DNA from: Zhihengliuella salsuginis
Lineage (GTDB): Bacteria > Actinomycetota > Actinomycetes > Actinomycetales > Micrococcaceae
Assembly: GCF_014651715.1 (NCBI RefSeq)
Contig: NZ_BMXK01000001.1
Location: 124,001-188,000, forward strand
Direction of reading: 5' to 3'
Length of the DNA: 64,000 bases
Both the position numbers and the translations under genes were made by a program. The notes under the pieces are model-generated. The model saw only the letters and a program-made list of their open reading frames with translations, searched no databases and was not told where the DNA came from. Positions 50,880 through 58,580 of the stretch are shown here, one piece after another (position 1 is the first letter of the stretch; every line of letters begins with the position of its first letter).

Positions 50880-52172
50880 ATGGGCGTTTCCGCCGACCCC
50901 AACCGTCACACGTCGCACGACGACGAGCCGCGCCTGCTGCTCAAACTCACGCCGGGCACGCCCCAGGGGGACCACTACGACCGGCTGGCCGACCGCTTCC
51001 GCCCCGTCTTCGCGCGGATCGCCGAGGGTGCCGCCGAGCGCGACGCGCTGCGGCGCCTGCCGATCGAGCAGGTCGGCTGGCTCAACGCCGAGCGCTTCGG
51101 CGCCCTGCGGCTGCCGGTCGAGGCCGGCGGCTACGGCGCCTCCCTCACCGACTCCTTCCGGCTGCTCATCGAGCTCGCCGAGGCCGACTCACAGGTCGCC
51201 CACCTGCTGCGCGCGCACATCGCGTTCGTCGAGCAGATCCTCGTCCACCCGGACGAGGCCGTGCGCAAGAAGTGGATCGACCGCATCGCGGCCGGCCAGC
51301 TCGTCGGCAACGCCTACGCGGAACGCGGCGGCAACCGTATGGGCACGTGGAACACCCAGCTCAACGTCACCCCGTACGGCGTGACCGTCACCGGGCAGAA
51401 GTACTACTGCACGGGCACGATCTTCGCGGACTGGACGGTCGTCGCGGCCGCGAACCCGTCGGCGCCCGGCCGGCACCTCGCGGTCGTCTCGACGCACCAC
51501 TCGTCCGTGTCGATCTACGACGACTGGGACGGCTTCGGCCAGCAGCTCACCGGCACCGGATCCACGGTGTTCGACGAGGTCCCCGTGGACTCGCTGTTCG
51601 GCCCGGCCGAGCAGCCGCACTTCCCGGAGTCGTCGATCTTCCAGCTGGTGCTGCTGGCGGTGCAGGCCGGCATCGCGCGGGCGACCCTCGCCGACGCGCG
51701 GGCGGCAGTTCAGGCCCGGACCCGCGCGTTCAACACCGGCACCGGTGTCGCCCTGCGCGACGAGCCGCAGGTGCTGCAGCTGATCGGCGAGATCTCCGCG
51801 AGCGCCTTCGCGGCGGAATCCGTGGTCCTCGCCGCGGTCGGGGAGGTCGAGGGCCTCTTCCAGCAGGACGCGCTCACGGGCCAGGAGACCTACACGGCGT
51901 GCGAGCTGGTCGCGAACCGCGCCCAATCGGCCGTCCAGCCGCTGGTGCTCGCCGCGGCGTCGAAGCTCTTCGACGGCCTCGGCGCCTCGTCGACGTCGAG
52001 CCAGTGCAACTTCGACCGGCACTGGCGCAACGCGCGGACCATCGCCACGCACAACCCGGCGATCTACCGGGCGCGCATCATCGGCGACTACGAGGTCAAC
52101 GGGACGCCCCCGGCGACGCACGAGTCGGCCGGCGAGGCGCCGTCGTCGTACGTGTACCCGGTCAACCACTGA
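50880..52172 (+). CDS. Acyl-CoA dehydrogenase-fold flavin monooxygenase (DszC/SfnB-like)
   Basis: 430 residues. Acyl-CoA dehydrogenase fold with the sulfur-desulfurisation signature of the DszC/SfnB group: VGNAYAERGGN, GQKYYCTGTIFADWTVVAA, YDDWDGFGQQLTGTGST, ASSTSSQCNFDRHWRNARTIATHNP. These proteins use FMNH2 and oxygen to oxidise organosulfur compounds (for example DszC with dibenzothiophene, SfnB with sulfones). The substrate is not decidable, but its SAM riboswitch marks a methionine-scarcity role. A close paralogue lies at 55388. Confidence 0.85.
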   Translation: MGVSADPNRHTSHDDEPRLLLKLTPGTPQGDHYDRLADRFRPVFARIAEGAAERDALRRLPIEQVGWLNAERFGALRLPVEAGGYGASLTDSFRLLIELAEADSQVAHLLRAHIAFVEQILVHPDEAVRKKWIDRIAAGQLVGNAYAERGGNRMGTWNTQLNVTPYGVTVTGQKYYCTGTIFADWTVVAAANPSAPGRHLAVVSTHHSSVSIYDDWDGFGQQLTGTGSTVFDEVPVDSLFGPAEQPHFPESSIFQLVLLAVQAGIARATLADARAAVQARTRAFNTGTGVALRDEPQVLQLIGEISASAFAAESVVLAAVGEVEGLFQQDALTGQETYTACELVANRAQSAVQPLVLAAASKLFDGLGASSTSSQCNFDRHWRNARTIATHNPAIYRARIIGDYEVNGTPPATHESAGEAPSSYVYPVNH

Positions 52173-52179
52173 CAGCATC

Positions 52180-52200
52180 CCCCTCCCGGCAGGGGAGGGG
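52180..52200 (+). terminator. Short GC-only hairpin
   Basis: 8-bp stem (52180-52187 and 52193-52200) with a 5-base loop, 7 bases after the stop; no T-tract. Confidence 0.5.
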
Positions 52201-52239
52201 TGCGCCCGGCCGTGCCCGTAACAGTCGGTCACAAGATGA

Positions 52240-52255
52240 AATGAGTCGACTCATT
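52240..52255. promoter_or_regulatory. 16-base palindrome before the met operon
   Basis: AATGAGTC followed by GACTCATT, a perfect palindrome 92 bases upstream of the metN riboswitch. A candidate operator for a sulfur regulator; sequence differs from the TGACGTCA sites. Confidence 0.5.
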
Positions 52256-52346
52256 CAGGGCAATGCGACGCCTCGTGACCCCGTGTGGCCCGTGGTTTGG
52301 CCCAGATGACCGCCGTCCCAAAAACTGGTTTAACAAACGCATAGCA

Positions 52347-52439
52347 AACCATCCAGAGCGGCCGAGAGATCTGGCTCGACGACGCCGCAGCAACCATCCG
52401 CCTCCAGCGCGGAAAGGTGCTACCGCCAGGAACGATGGA
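52347..52439 (+). promoter_or_regulatory. SAM-I riboswitch of the met operon
   Basis: AACCATC, AGAGCGGCCGAGAG, ATCTGGCTC, GACGCCGCAGCAACC, GGAAAGGTGCTACCGCCAGG, GATGGAG. GGAGGAG runs on from the P1 strand to the ribosome site of the ATG at 52448. Confidence 0.93.
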
Positions 52440-52447
52440 GGAGAAGA

Positions 52448-53284
52448 ATGATCAGTATCCGCAACGTGTCCACGCGATTCGCCGGCAAGGGCGGTGAAGA
52501 AGGCTTCACCGCGGTCGACGACGTCTCGCTCGAGATCCCTGCCGGATCGGTCCAGGGCATCATCGGGTTCTCCGGTGCCGGGAAATCGACCCTGCTGCGC
52601 AACATCAACCTGCTCGAGCGCCCGACCTCCGGCCACGTGCTCGTCGACGGCGTCGACCTGACGGGACTCGGCGACGAGGAGCTGCGCCGCGAGCGCCACC
52701 AGATCGGCATGATCTTCCAGCACTTCAACCTGCTCAACAACCGCACCGCGGTGGAGAACGTCGAGCTGTCCCTGAAATTTGCGGGCGTGAAGAAGGCGGC
52801 GCGCCGCCGCCGCGCCCACGAGGCCCTCGAGATCGTCGACCTCGCCGAGAAGGCGAAGTCCTACCCGGCCAAGCTCTCCGGCGGCCAAAAACAGCGCGTC
52901 GCCATCGCCCGTGCCTTGGTGACCAAGCCGAAGGTGCTGCTCTGCGACGAGCCGACCTCCGCCGTCGACCCGCGCACCACCGCCTCGGTCCTGCAGTACC
53001 TCGCCGACATCAACCAGCAGCTCGGCATCACCACCGTGGTGGTCACGCACGAGCTCAACGTCGTGAAGTCGATCGCCGACAACGTCGCCGTCATGGACGC
53101 CGGTCGCGCCGTCGAGCGCTTCGCCGTCGACGACCTGAACTCCGGGCGCTTCCACCCGCAGACGGAGATCGGGCGCTACCTACTCGACGACGACCTGCAC
53201 ATCACCCGCACGCCGCTGGCCGAACGCAGCCGGCACACCGCCGCCAAGGGCGCGGCCGAGACGAAGGAGCACGCCGGTGTCTGA
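52448..53284 (+). CDS. metN: Methionine-type ABC transporter ATPase without NIL domain
   Basis: 278 residues. Walker A GFSGAGKST at 40-48, signature LSGGQKQRVAIARAL, Walker B VLLCDEPTSAVD. The MetN core is complete, but the protein ends about 65 residues earlier than E. coli MetN, whose C-terminal NIL domain binds methionine and shuts transport. Instead there is a short Ala/Lys tail. Overlaps metI by eight bases. First gene of a six-gene operon. Confidence 0.92.
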   Translation: MISIRNVSTRFAGKGGEEGFTAVDDVSLEIPAGSVQGIIGFSGAGKSTLLRNINLLERPTSGHVLVDGVDLTGLGDEELRRERHQIGMIFQHFNLLNNRTAVENVELSLKFAGVKKAARRRRAHEALEIVDLAEKAKSYPAKLSGGQKQRVAIARALVTKPKVLLCDEPTSAVDPRTTASVLQYLADINQQLGITTVVVTHELNVVKSIADNVAVMDAGRAVERFAVDDLNSGRFHPQTEIGRYLLDDDLHITRTPLAERSRHTAAKGAAETKEHAGV

Positions 53285-53963
53285 TATCGCAGGCTTCGAC
53301 ATCGCCCGCATCATCGAGCTGCTGCCGGAGGTCGGTGTCGCGCTCGGCCAGACGTTCGTCATGCTGCTCGTCGCGATCCCGATCGCCATCCTGATCGGCA
53401 CGCCGCTGGGCGTCTGGCTCTACTCGGCGTCCCCGACCGGGCTCAAGCCGCGCCCGAAGCTGCACCGGGTCGTCGACTCGCTCGTGAACGTCATCCGCTC
53501 CTTCCCGTTCCTGATCCTGCTGATCGCGATCATCCCGGTCACCCGGTTCGTCGTGGGCACCACGGTGGGCACGGCCGCGGTGATCGTCCCGCTGACCATC
53601 AACGCGATCCCGTACTTCGCCCGCTTCGTCGAGCAGAACATCACCCAGCTCGGCGCCGGCGTCGTCGAGGCCGCCCGCTCGATGGGCGCCACCCGCGGCC
53701 AGATCGTCCGCGACGTCCTGCTGGTCGAGGCCCGCCCGGCGCTGCTGGGCTCGATCACCATCATGACCGTCAGCTTCATCAGCTACTCCGCGATGGCCGG
53801 CCTGGTCGGCGGCGGCGGCATCGGCGACTTCGCGATCCGCTACGGCTACTACCGGTACGAGACCGCGGTCATGCTCTTCGCGATCGTGCTGATGATCGTC
53901 CTCGTCCAGGCCGTGCAGATCGGCGGCACCCGCTGGGCCCGCCGCCTCGACAAGCGCCACTAG
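53277..53963 (+). CDS. metI: Methionine-type ABC transporter permease
   Basis: 228 residues, five membrane segments. EAA loop VVEAARSMGATRGQIVRDVLLVEARPALLGS and the ending GGGIGDFAIRYGYYRYET are MetI signatures. GTG start at 53277. Confidence 0.93.
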   Translation: MSDIAGFDIARIIELLPEVGVALGQTFVMLLVAIPIAILIGTPLGVWLYSASPTGLKPRPKLHRVVDSLVNVIRSFPFLILLIAIIPVTRFVVGTTVGTAAVIVPLTINAIPYFARFVEQNITQLGAGVVEAARSMGATRGQIVRDVLLVEARPALLGSITIMTVSFISYSAMAGLVGGGGIGDFAIRYGYYRYETAVMLFAIVLMIVLVQAVQIGGTRWARRLDKRH

Positions 53964-53972
53964 GAGACCCCC

Positions 53973-55391
53973 ATGGCCACTTTCACGCAACGACCGCGGC
54001 TGCTGCTCAGCGCGTTCGTCATGAACACCCCCAACCACATCCTCGGCGGCCACTGGCGCCGCCCCGACGCCCAGCAGCACCGCTTCAACGAGCTGGCGCT
54101 CTGGCAGGAGACGGCGCGCGTCCTCGAGGACGCCAAGTTCGACGCCCTCTTCTTCGCGGACGTCTCCGGTCTGTACGGCGAGTACGACGGCGGCCACGAC
54201 GCCCACGTGCGCAAGGGCCTGCAGGTGCCCGCGAACGACCCGCTCGTGCTGCTCTCGGCCCTGGCCGCGGGGACCAGTGACATCGGCCTGGCGCTGACGA
54301 GCTCGATCATCCAGAACCACCCGTTCCAGTTCGCGCGCCAGCTCTCCACGCTGGACCACCTCTCCGGCGGCCGCGTCGCCTGGAACGTGGTCACCAGCGT
54401 GCTCGAGAACGCGCACCGGAACTTCGGCGGCGCCGGCCTCGCCAAGCACGACGACCGCTACGAGTGGGCCGAGGAGTACGTCGAGGCCGCCTACGCCCTG
54501 TGGGAGGGGTCGTGGGAGGACGACGCCGTCGTCGCGGACAAGGCGAGCGGGCTCTACGCCGACCCGGCCAAGGTGCACCGCATCGACCACGCCGGACAGC
54601 GCTACAGCATCGAGGGCCCGCACCTGGTCTCGCCGAGCCCGCAGCGCACCCCGTTCCTCTTCCAGGCCGGGTCCTCGGACCGCGGCCGGCAATTCGCTGG
54701 GCAGCACGCCGAGGCGACGTTCATCTTCGCCCCCGGCCCGGACCACGCCCGCCGCAACGCGGAGAAGTTCCGCGAGCAGGCGGTCGCCGCCGGCCGCTCG
54801 GGTGAGGACCTGAAAGTCTTCGCCGGCCTGTCCTTCCTCGTCGGCAGCACCGAGGCCGAGGTCAAGCGCAAGCAGGCCGAGTTCGACGAGTGGCTCGACC
54901 TCGACTACATCGTCGCCCACATCGGCGGCGGCATGGGGATCGACCTCGGCGGACTCGACCTCGACACCCCCGTCGGCCAGCTCGAGACCGAGGGCAACCA
55001 GGGCCACCTGGAGACGATCCGGCGCCTCGCCCCGGACGGCAAGCCGACCCTGCGCCAGATCGCCCGCTCCCGCGCCTACGGCCAGCAGATCGCCGGCACC
55101 CCGGAGCAGATCGCGGACACTCTGGAGGACTGGCAGGACGCCGGCGTCGACGGCATCAACGTCCTCAACCACGTCCTGCCCGACTCCTACGTCGAGCTCG
55201 CCGAGGGACTGCTGCCGGAGCTGCGCCGCCGCGGCCTCGCCCAGAGCGAGTACGCGCCGGGCACGCTCCGCGAGAAGGTCTTCGGCCGCGGGGACCGCCT
55301 GCCGGGCAGCCACCCGGCGGCCGGATACCGCACCAGCGTCCCCGCCCGCGCGGCCGGCGGGACGCACGATCTCCAGGAGGCCGGCGCATGA
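53973..55391 (+). CDS. FMN-dependent monooxygenase, NtaA/SnaA/DszA group
   Basis: 472 residues, TIM-barrel luciferase-like. N-terminal LLLSAFVMNTPNHILGGHWRRPDA, then FFADVSGLYGEY, RQLSTLDHLSGGRVAWNVVTS and FLFQAGSSDRGRQFAG are the DszA/SnaA/NtaA blocks. Uses FMNH2 and oxygen to cleave C-S or C-N bonds. Within a met operon and overlapping the next flavoprotein gene, it probably acts on the imported sulfur compound. ATG 9 bases after metI. Confidence 0.88.
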   Translation: MATFTQRPRLLLSAFVMNTPNHILGGHWRRPDAQQHRFNELALWQETARVLEDAKFDALFFADVSGLYGEYDGGHDAHVRKGLQVPANDPLVLLSALAAGTSDIGLALTSSIIQNHPFQFARQLSTLDHLSGGRVAWNVVTSVLENAHRNFGGAGLAKHDDRYEWAEEYVEAAYALWEGSWEDDAVVADKASGLYADPAKVHRIDHAGQRYSIEGPHLVSPSPQRTPFLFQAGSSDRGRQFAGQHAEATFIFAPGPDHARRNAEKFREQAVAAGRSGEDLKVFAGLSFLVGSTEAEVKRKQAEFDEWLDLDYIVAHIGGGMGIDLGGLDLDTPVGQLETEGNQGHLETIRRLAPDGKPTLRQIARSRAYGQQIAGTPEQIADTLEDWQDAGVDGINVLNHVLPDSYVELAEGLLPELRRRGLAQSEYAPGTLREKVFGRGDRLPGSHPAAGYRTSVPARAAGGTHDLQEAGA

Positions 55392-56638
55392 GCGGCTACG
55401 AGGTGGTGCGCGAGCGCTTCGCGCCGATCTTCGCCGACATCGCCGCGGGTGCGTGGGACCGCGACCGCGAGCGGATCCTCCCGCACGAGCCCGTCGCCGC
55501 TCTCGACGCCGCCGGCTTCGGCGCCCTGCGCGTGCCCGCCGAGCGCGGCGGGTACGGCGTCACCGTCGAGACCCTGACCCGGCTGCTTGTCGACCTGGCC
55601 GCCGCCGACTCCAACGTCGCCCACCTCTACCGATCGCACTTCGGGTTCTCGGAGACCCTGCCGTGGCAGGCGCTTCAGGTGCGCGAACGCTGGTACCCGC
55701 GCCTCGTCGCGGGCGAGACGGTCGGCAACGCCTCGACCGAGATCGGCGGCAACGCGCTCGGCACGCTGAACACCACCCTGAAGCGCGCCGGCGACGGCTG
55801 GGAGCTGACGGGGGAGAAGTTCTACTCCACGGGAACGATCTTCTCCGACCACACGCGCGTCAGCGCCCAGGTGATCGGCACGGACGGCGAGCCGACCGCG
55901 GAACGGCAGTTCGCCGTCGTGCGCGTCGACGACCCGGGCGTGCGCGTGCACGACGACTGGGACGGGTTCGGCCAGCGCCTCACGGGCACCGGCACCACGG
56001 AGTTCGACGGCGTCGCGGTCCACCCGCTCGACGTCCTGCCCCGTGTGCGCGGCACCCAGGAGGCGGTGCACGAGGCGGCGTTCTTCCAGCTCGTGCTGCT
56101 CGCCGTGCAGGCCGGCATCGCCCGGGCTGCACGCGACGACGCGGCCGCGGGCGTGGCCCGGCGCTCGCGCACGTTCAACACGGGCTCCGGCAAGCCGTTC
56201 CGCGAGGAGGACCTGATCCAGGCCGAGGTCGGGAAGATCGCCGCGCAGGCGTTCGCGGCCGAGGCGACGGTGCTGGCCGCCGCCCGCGCGATCGACGCCG
56301 CGTGGGACCTGTGCGCGGCCGGCGGGTTCTCGACGGACCCCGCCGACGTGCCCGAGGCGGCATTTACCGCCGAGCTCGCCGTGGAGGCCGCGCACGTGAC
56401 CGTCCCCGACCTGGCGCTCTCCGCCGCGCAGGCCCTGTTCCAGACGGTCGGCGCCTCCGCGACCAGCACCTCCAAGGGCCTCGACCGGCACTGGCGCAAC
56501 GCCCAGACCGTCGCGACCCACAACCCGATCGCCTTCCGCGCCCGCTCGCTGGGCGACTTCCACATCAACGGGGCCGCCCCGGTGGGCCTGAACGCCATCG
56601 GCGAGGCGACGCCGTCGCACTCGACGGCCACCGCCTGA
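55388..56638 (+). CDS. Acyl-CoA dehydrogenase-fold flavin monooxygenase (DszC/SfnB-like)
   Basis: 416 residues, paralogue of the protein at 50880: same blocks VGNASTEIGGN, GEKFYSTGTIFSDHTRVSA, HDDWDGFGQRLTGTGTTEF, ASATSTSKGLDRHWRNAQTVATHNP. ATG overlaps the DszA-like stop, so the two flavoenzymes are made together, in the same order as a two-step oxygenation pair (DszC then DszA). Specific substrate unknown. Confidence 0.86.
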   Translation: MSGYEVVRERFAPIFADIAAGAWDRDRERILPHEPVAALDAAGFGALRVPAERGGYGVTVETLTRLLVDLAAADSNVAHLYRSHFGFSETLPWQALQVRERWYPRLVAGETVGNASTEIGGNALGTLNTTLKRAGDGWELTGEKFYSTGTIFSDHTRVSAQVIGTDGEPTAERQFAVVRVDDPGVRVHDDWDGFGQRLTGTGTTEFDGVAVHPLDVLPRVRGTQEAVHEAAFFQLVLLAVQAGIARAARDDAAAGVARRSRTFNTGSGKPFREEDLIQAEVGKIAAQAFAAEATVLAAARAIDAAWDLCAAGGFSTDPADVPEAAFTAELAVEAAHVTVPDLALSAAQALFQTVGASATSTSKGLDRHWRNAQTVATHNPIAFRARSLGDFHINGAAPVGLNAIGEATPSHSTATA

Positions 56639-56669
56639 CTCGCACGCACCACCACTCTTGAGGAGAACC

Positions 56670-57560
56670 ATGCCCGAAACCAATCTGACCACCGGCCGCC
56701 GCGGCTTCCTGCGCGGGGCGATCGGCCTCGGCGCGCTCGCCGGACTCGGCGGCCTGAGCGCGTGCGGCGCCTCCGCCGCCGGCGGCGACAAGAAGATCAC
56801 GATCATCGCGACCGAGACCGCGCCCTGCCAGGAGCCGATCAAGATCGCCCAGAAGCTGCTCGCGGAGCAGGGGTGGGAGCTCGAGCCGACGTTCGTCACG
56901 GACATCGTCCAGCCGAACATCGTCGTCGCCCGCGGCGAGTTCGACGCGAACTACTTCCAGCACGGCGCCTACCTGGAGCAGTTCGCGAAGGACAACGACC
57001 TGGAGCTCGAGGGCTCCTTCTACACGTACTCCTCGCCGGCGGGCCTGTGGTCCGCCGAGTACGGCGACATCGACGAGCTGCCCGAGGGCGCGCGCATCGC
57101 GCTGCCCGTGGACCCGGCGAACAACGGCCGCGGCATCAAGCTGCTCGCCAAGGCCGGCCTGCTGGAGATCGACGAGTCCAAGTCCGTCATCCACCTGTCC
57201 CAGAAGGACATCAAAGCCAACCCCCGCGGGTTCGAGTTCATCGAGGTGGACCAGCAGTCGCTCGCGACGACGTTCGAGGACGTCGACGCCGGGTTCATGT
57301 TCGTGCGCCTGGCCGGCGAGATCGGCCTGACCCCGGAGGACTCGATCGCGTTCGAGACCATCGAGGACTCCCTGCCCTACATCAACCTCGTGGCCGGGCA
57401 GCCGGGCTTCCGCGACTCGGAGAAGGGCACGGCCCTGCGCGAGGCCATCCAGTCGCCCGAGGTCCGCGAGTGGTTCGAGGGCTACATCGACGGCGCCCTC
57501 GGCACCCCGTGGGACCGCGACCTGGACGCCGACTTCGCCGAATGGGCCACCGAGGCCTGA
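56670..57560 (+). CDS. metQ: MetQ-like binding lipoprotein 1
   Basis: 296 residues. Signal: RRGFLRG twin-arginine motif, hydrophobic GAIGLGALAGLGG, lipobox LSAC. Mature NlpA/MetQ fold: PIKIAQKLLAEQGWELEPTF, GEFDANYFQHGAYLEQF, ALPVDPANNGRG. Binds methionine or a relative for MetNI. GAGGAG precedes the ATG. Close duplicate of the next gene. Confidence 0.92.
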   Translation: MPETNLTTGRRGFLRGAIGLGALAGLGGLSACGASAAGGDKKITIIATETAPCQEPIKIAQKLLAEQGWELEPTFVTDIVQPNIVVARGEFDANYFQHGAYLEQFAKDNDLELEGSFYTYSSPAGLWSAEYGDIDELPEGARIALPVDPANNGRGIKLLAKAGLLEIDESKSVIHLSQKDIKANPRGFEFIEVDQQSLATTFEDVDAGFMFVRLAGEIGLTPEDSIAFETIEDSLPYINLVAGQPGFRDSEKGTALREAIQSPEVREWFEGYIDGALGTPWDRDLDADFAEWATEA

Positions 57561-57592
57561 AGCGACCAAGAGACAGACACGAAGGAACCTTC

Positions 57593-58489
57593 ATGACCAG
57601 CACACCAGCATTCGCGTCCGCGACCAGCCGGCGCGGCTTCCTGCGCGGCGCCCTCGGCGTCGGCGCCCTCGCCTCCGTCAGCGCCTTCAGTGGTTGCGGC
57701 CTGACCGGCGGCGGCAGCACGGCCGAGAAGACGATCAAGATCATCGTCACCGAGTCGGCCCCGTACCAGGAGCCGGTCAAGATCGCCCAGGGCCTGCTGG
57801 CGGAGCAGGGATGGACGCTCGAGCCGACCTACGTGACCGACATCGTCCAGCCGAACATCGCCGTGGCCAACGGGGAGTTCGACGCCAACTTCTTCCAGCA
57901 CGGCGCCTACCTCGAGCAGTTCTCCGCCGACAACGACCTGGACCTGGAGGCGTCGTTCTACGTGTACGCGTCGCCGGCCGGGCTCTGGTCCAGCAAGTAC
58001 GCGTCCGTGGACGAGCTGCCGGACGGCGCCCAGGTGGCCCTGCCCGTCGACCCGTCGAACAACGGGCGCGGGCTGAAGCTGCTGGCCCAGGCCGGGGCGA
58101 TCGAGGTCGACGAGTCGAAGTCCGTCATCCACCTCTCGCAGAAGGACATCACCGCCAACCCGAAGAACCTCGAGTTCGTCGAGGTCGACCAGCAGTCGCT
58201 GGCCACGACGTTCGAGGACGTCGACGCCGGGTTCATGTTCGTCCGGCTGGCCGCGGAGATCGACCTGACCCCGGAGACGGCGCTGGCCTTCGAGTCGACC
58301 GAGGACTCGCTGCCGTTCATCTGCCTCGTCGCCGGCCAGCCCGGCTTCGCCGAGACGGAGAAGGGCCGGGCGCTGCAGGGCGCCCTGCAGTCGCCGGAGG
58401 TCGAGGCCTGGTTCGGAGAGTACATCGGCGGCGTCCTCGAGACCCCGTGGGACCGCGATGTGGAGGCGGACTTCGCCGAGTGGGTCTAG
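57593..58489 (+). CDS. metQ: MetQ-like binding lipoprotein 2
   Basis: 298 residues; twin-arginine motif RRGFLRG, hydrophobic ALGVGALASVSAF, lipobox FSGC. The mature sequence runs closely parallel to the upstream copy (for example DIVQPNIAVANGEFDANFFQHGAYLEQF). Small differences line the probable ligand pocket, so the two may favour different sulfur compounds. GAAGGAAC precedes the ATG. Last gene of the operon. Confidence 0.92.
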   Translation: MTSTPAFASATSRRGFLRGALGVGALASVSAFSGCGLTGGGSTAEKTIKIIVTESAPYQEPVKIAQGLLAEQGWTLEPTYVTDIVQPNIAVANGEFDANFFQHGAYLEQFSADNDLDLEASFYVYASPAGLWSSKYASVDELPDGAQVALPVDPSNNGRGLKLLAQAGAIEVDESKSVIHLSQKDITANPKNLEFVEVDQQSLATTFEDVDAGFMFVRLAAEIDLTPETALAFESTEDSLPFICLVAGQPGFAETEKGRALQGALQSPEVEAWFGEYIGGVLETPWDRDVEADFAEWV

Positions 58490-58517
58490 GAACGCGTCGC
58501 CCCACGCGCCGTTAGAC

Positions 58518-58562
58518 GGGCAGGGCCCCGGCGCCGGATCTTCCGGTGCCGGGGCCCTGCCC
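58518..58562. terminator. Bidirectional terminator between met and galactoside operons
   Basis: 20-bp stem with one G-T wobble (58518-58537 and 58543-58562), loop ATCTT, between convergent operons. Confidence 0.82.
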
Positions 58563-58580
58563 GTCCAGGCGAAACCTTCG

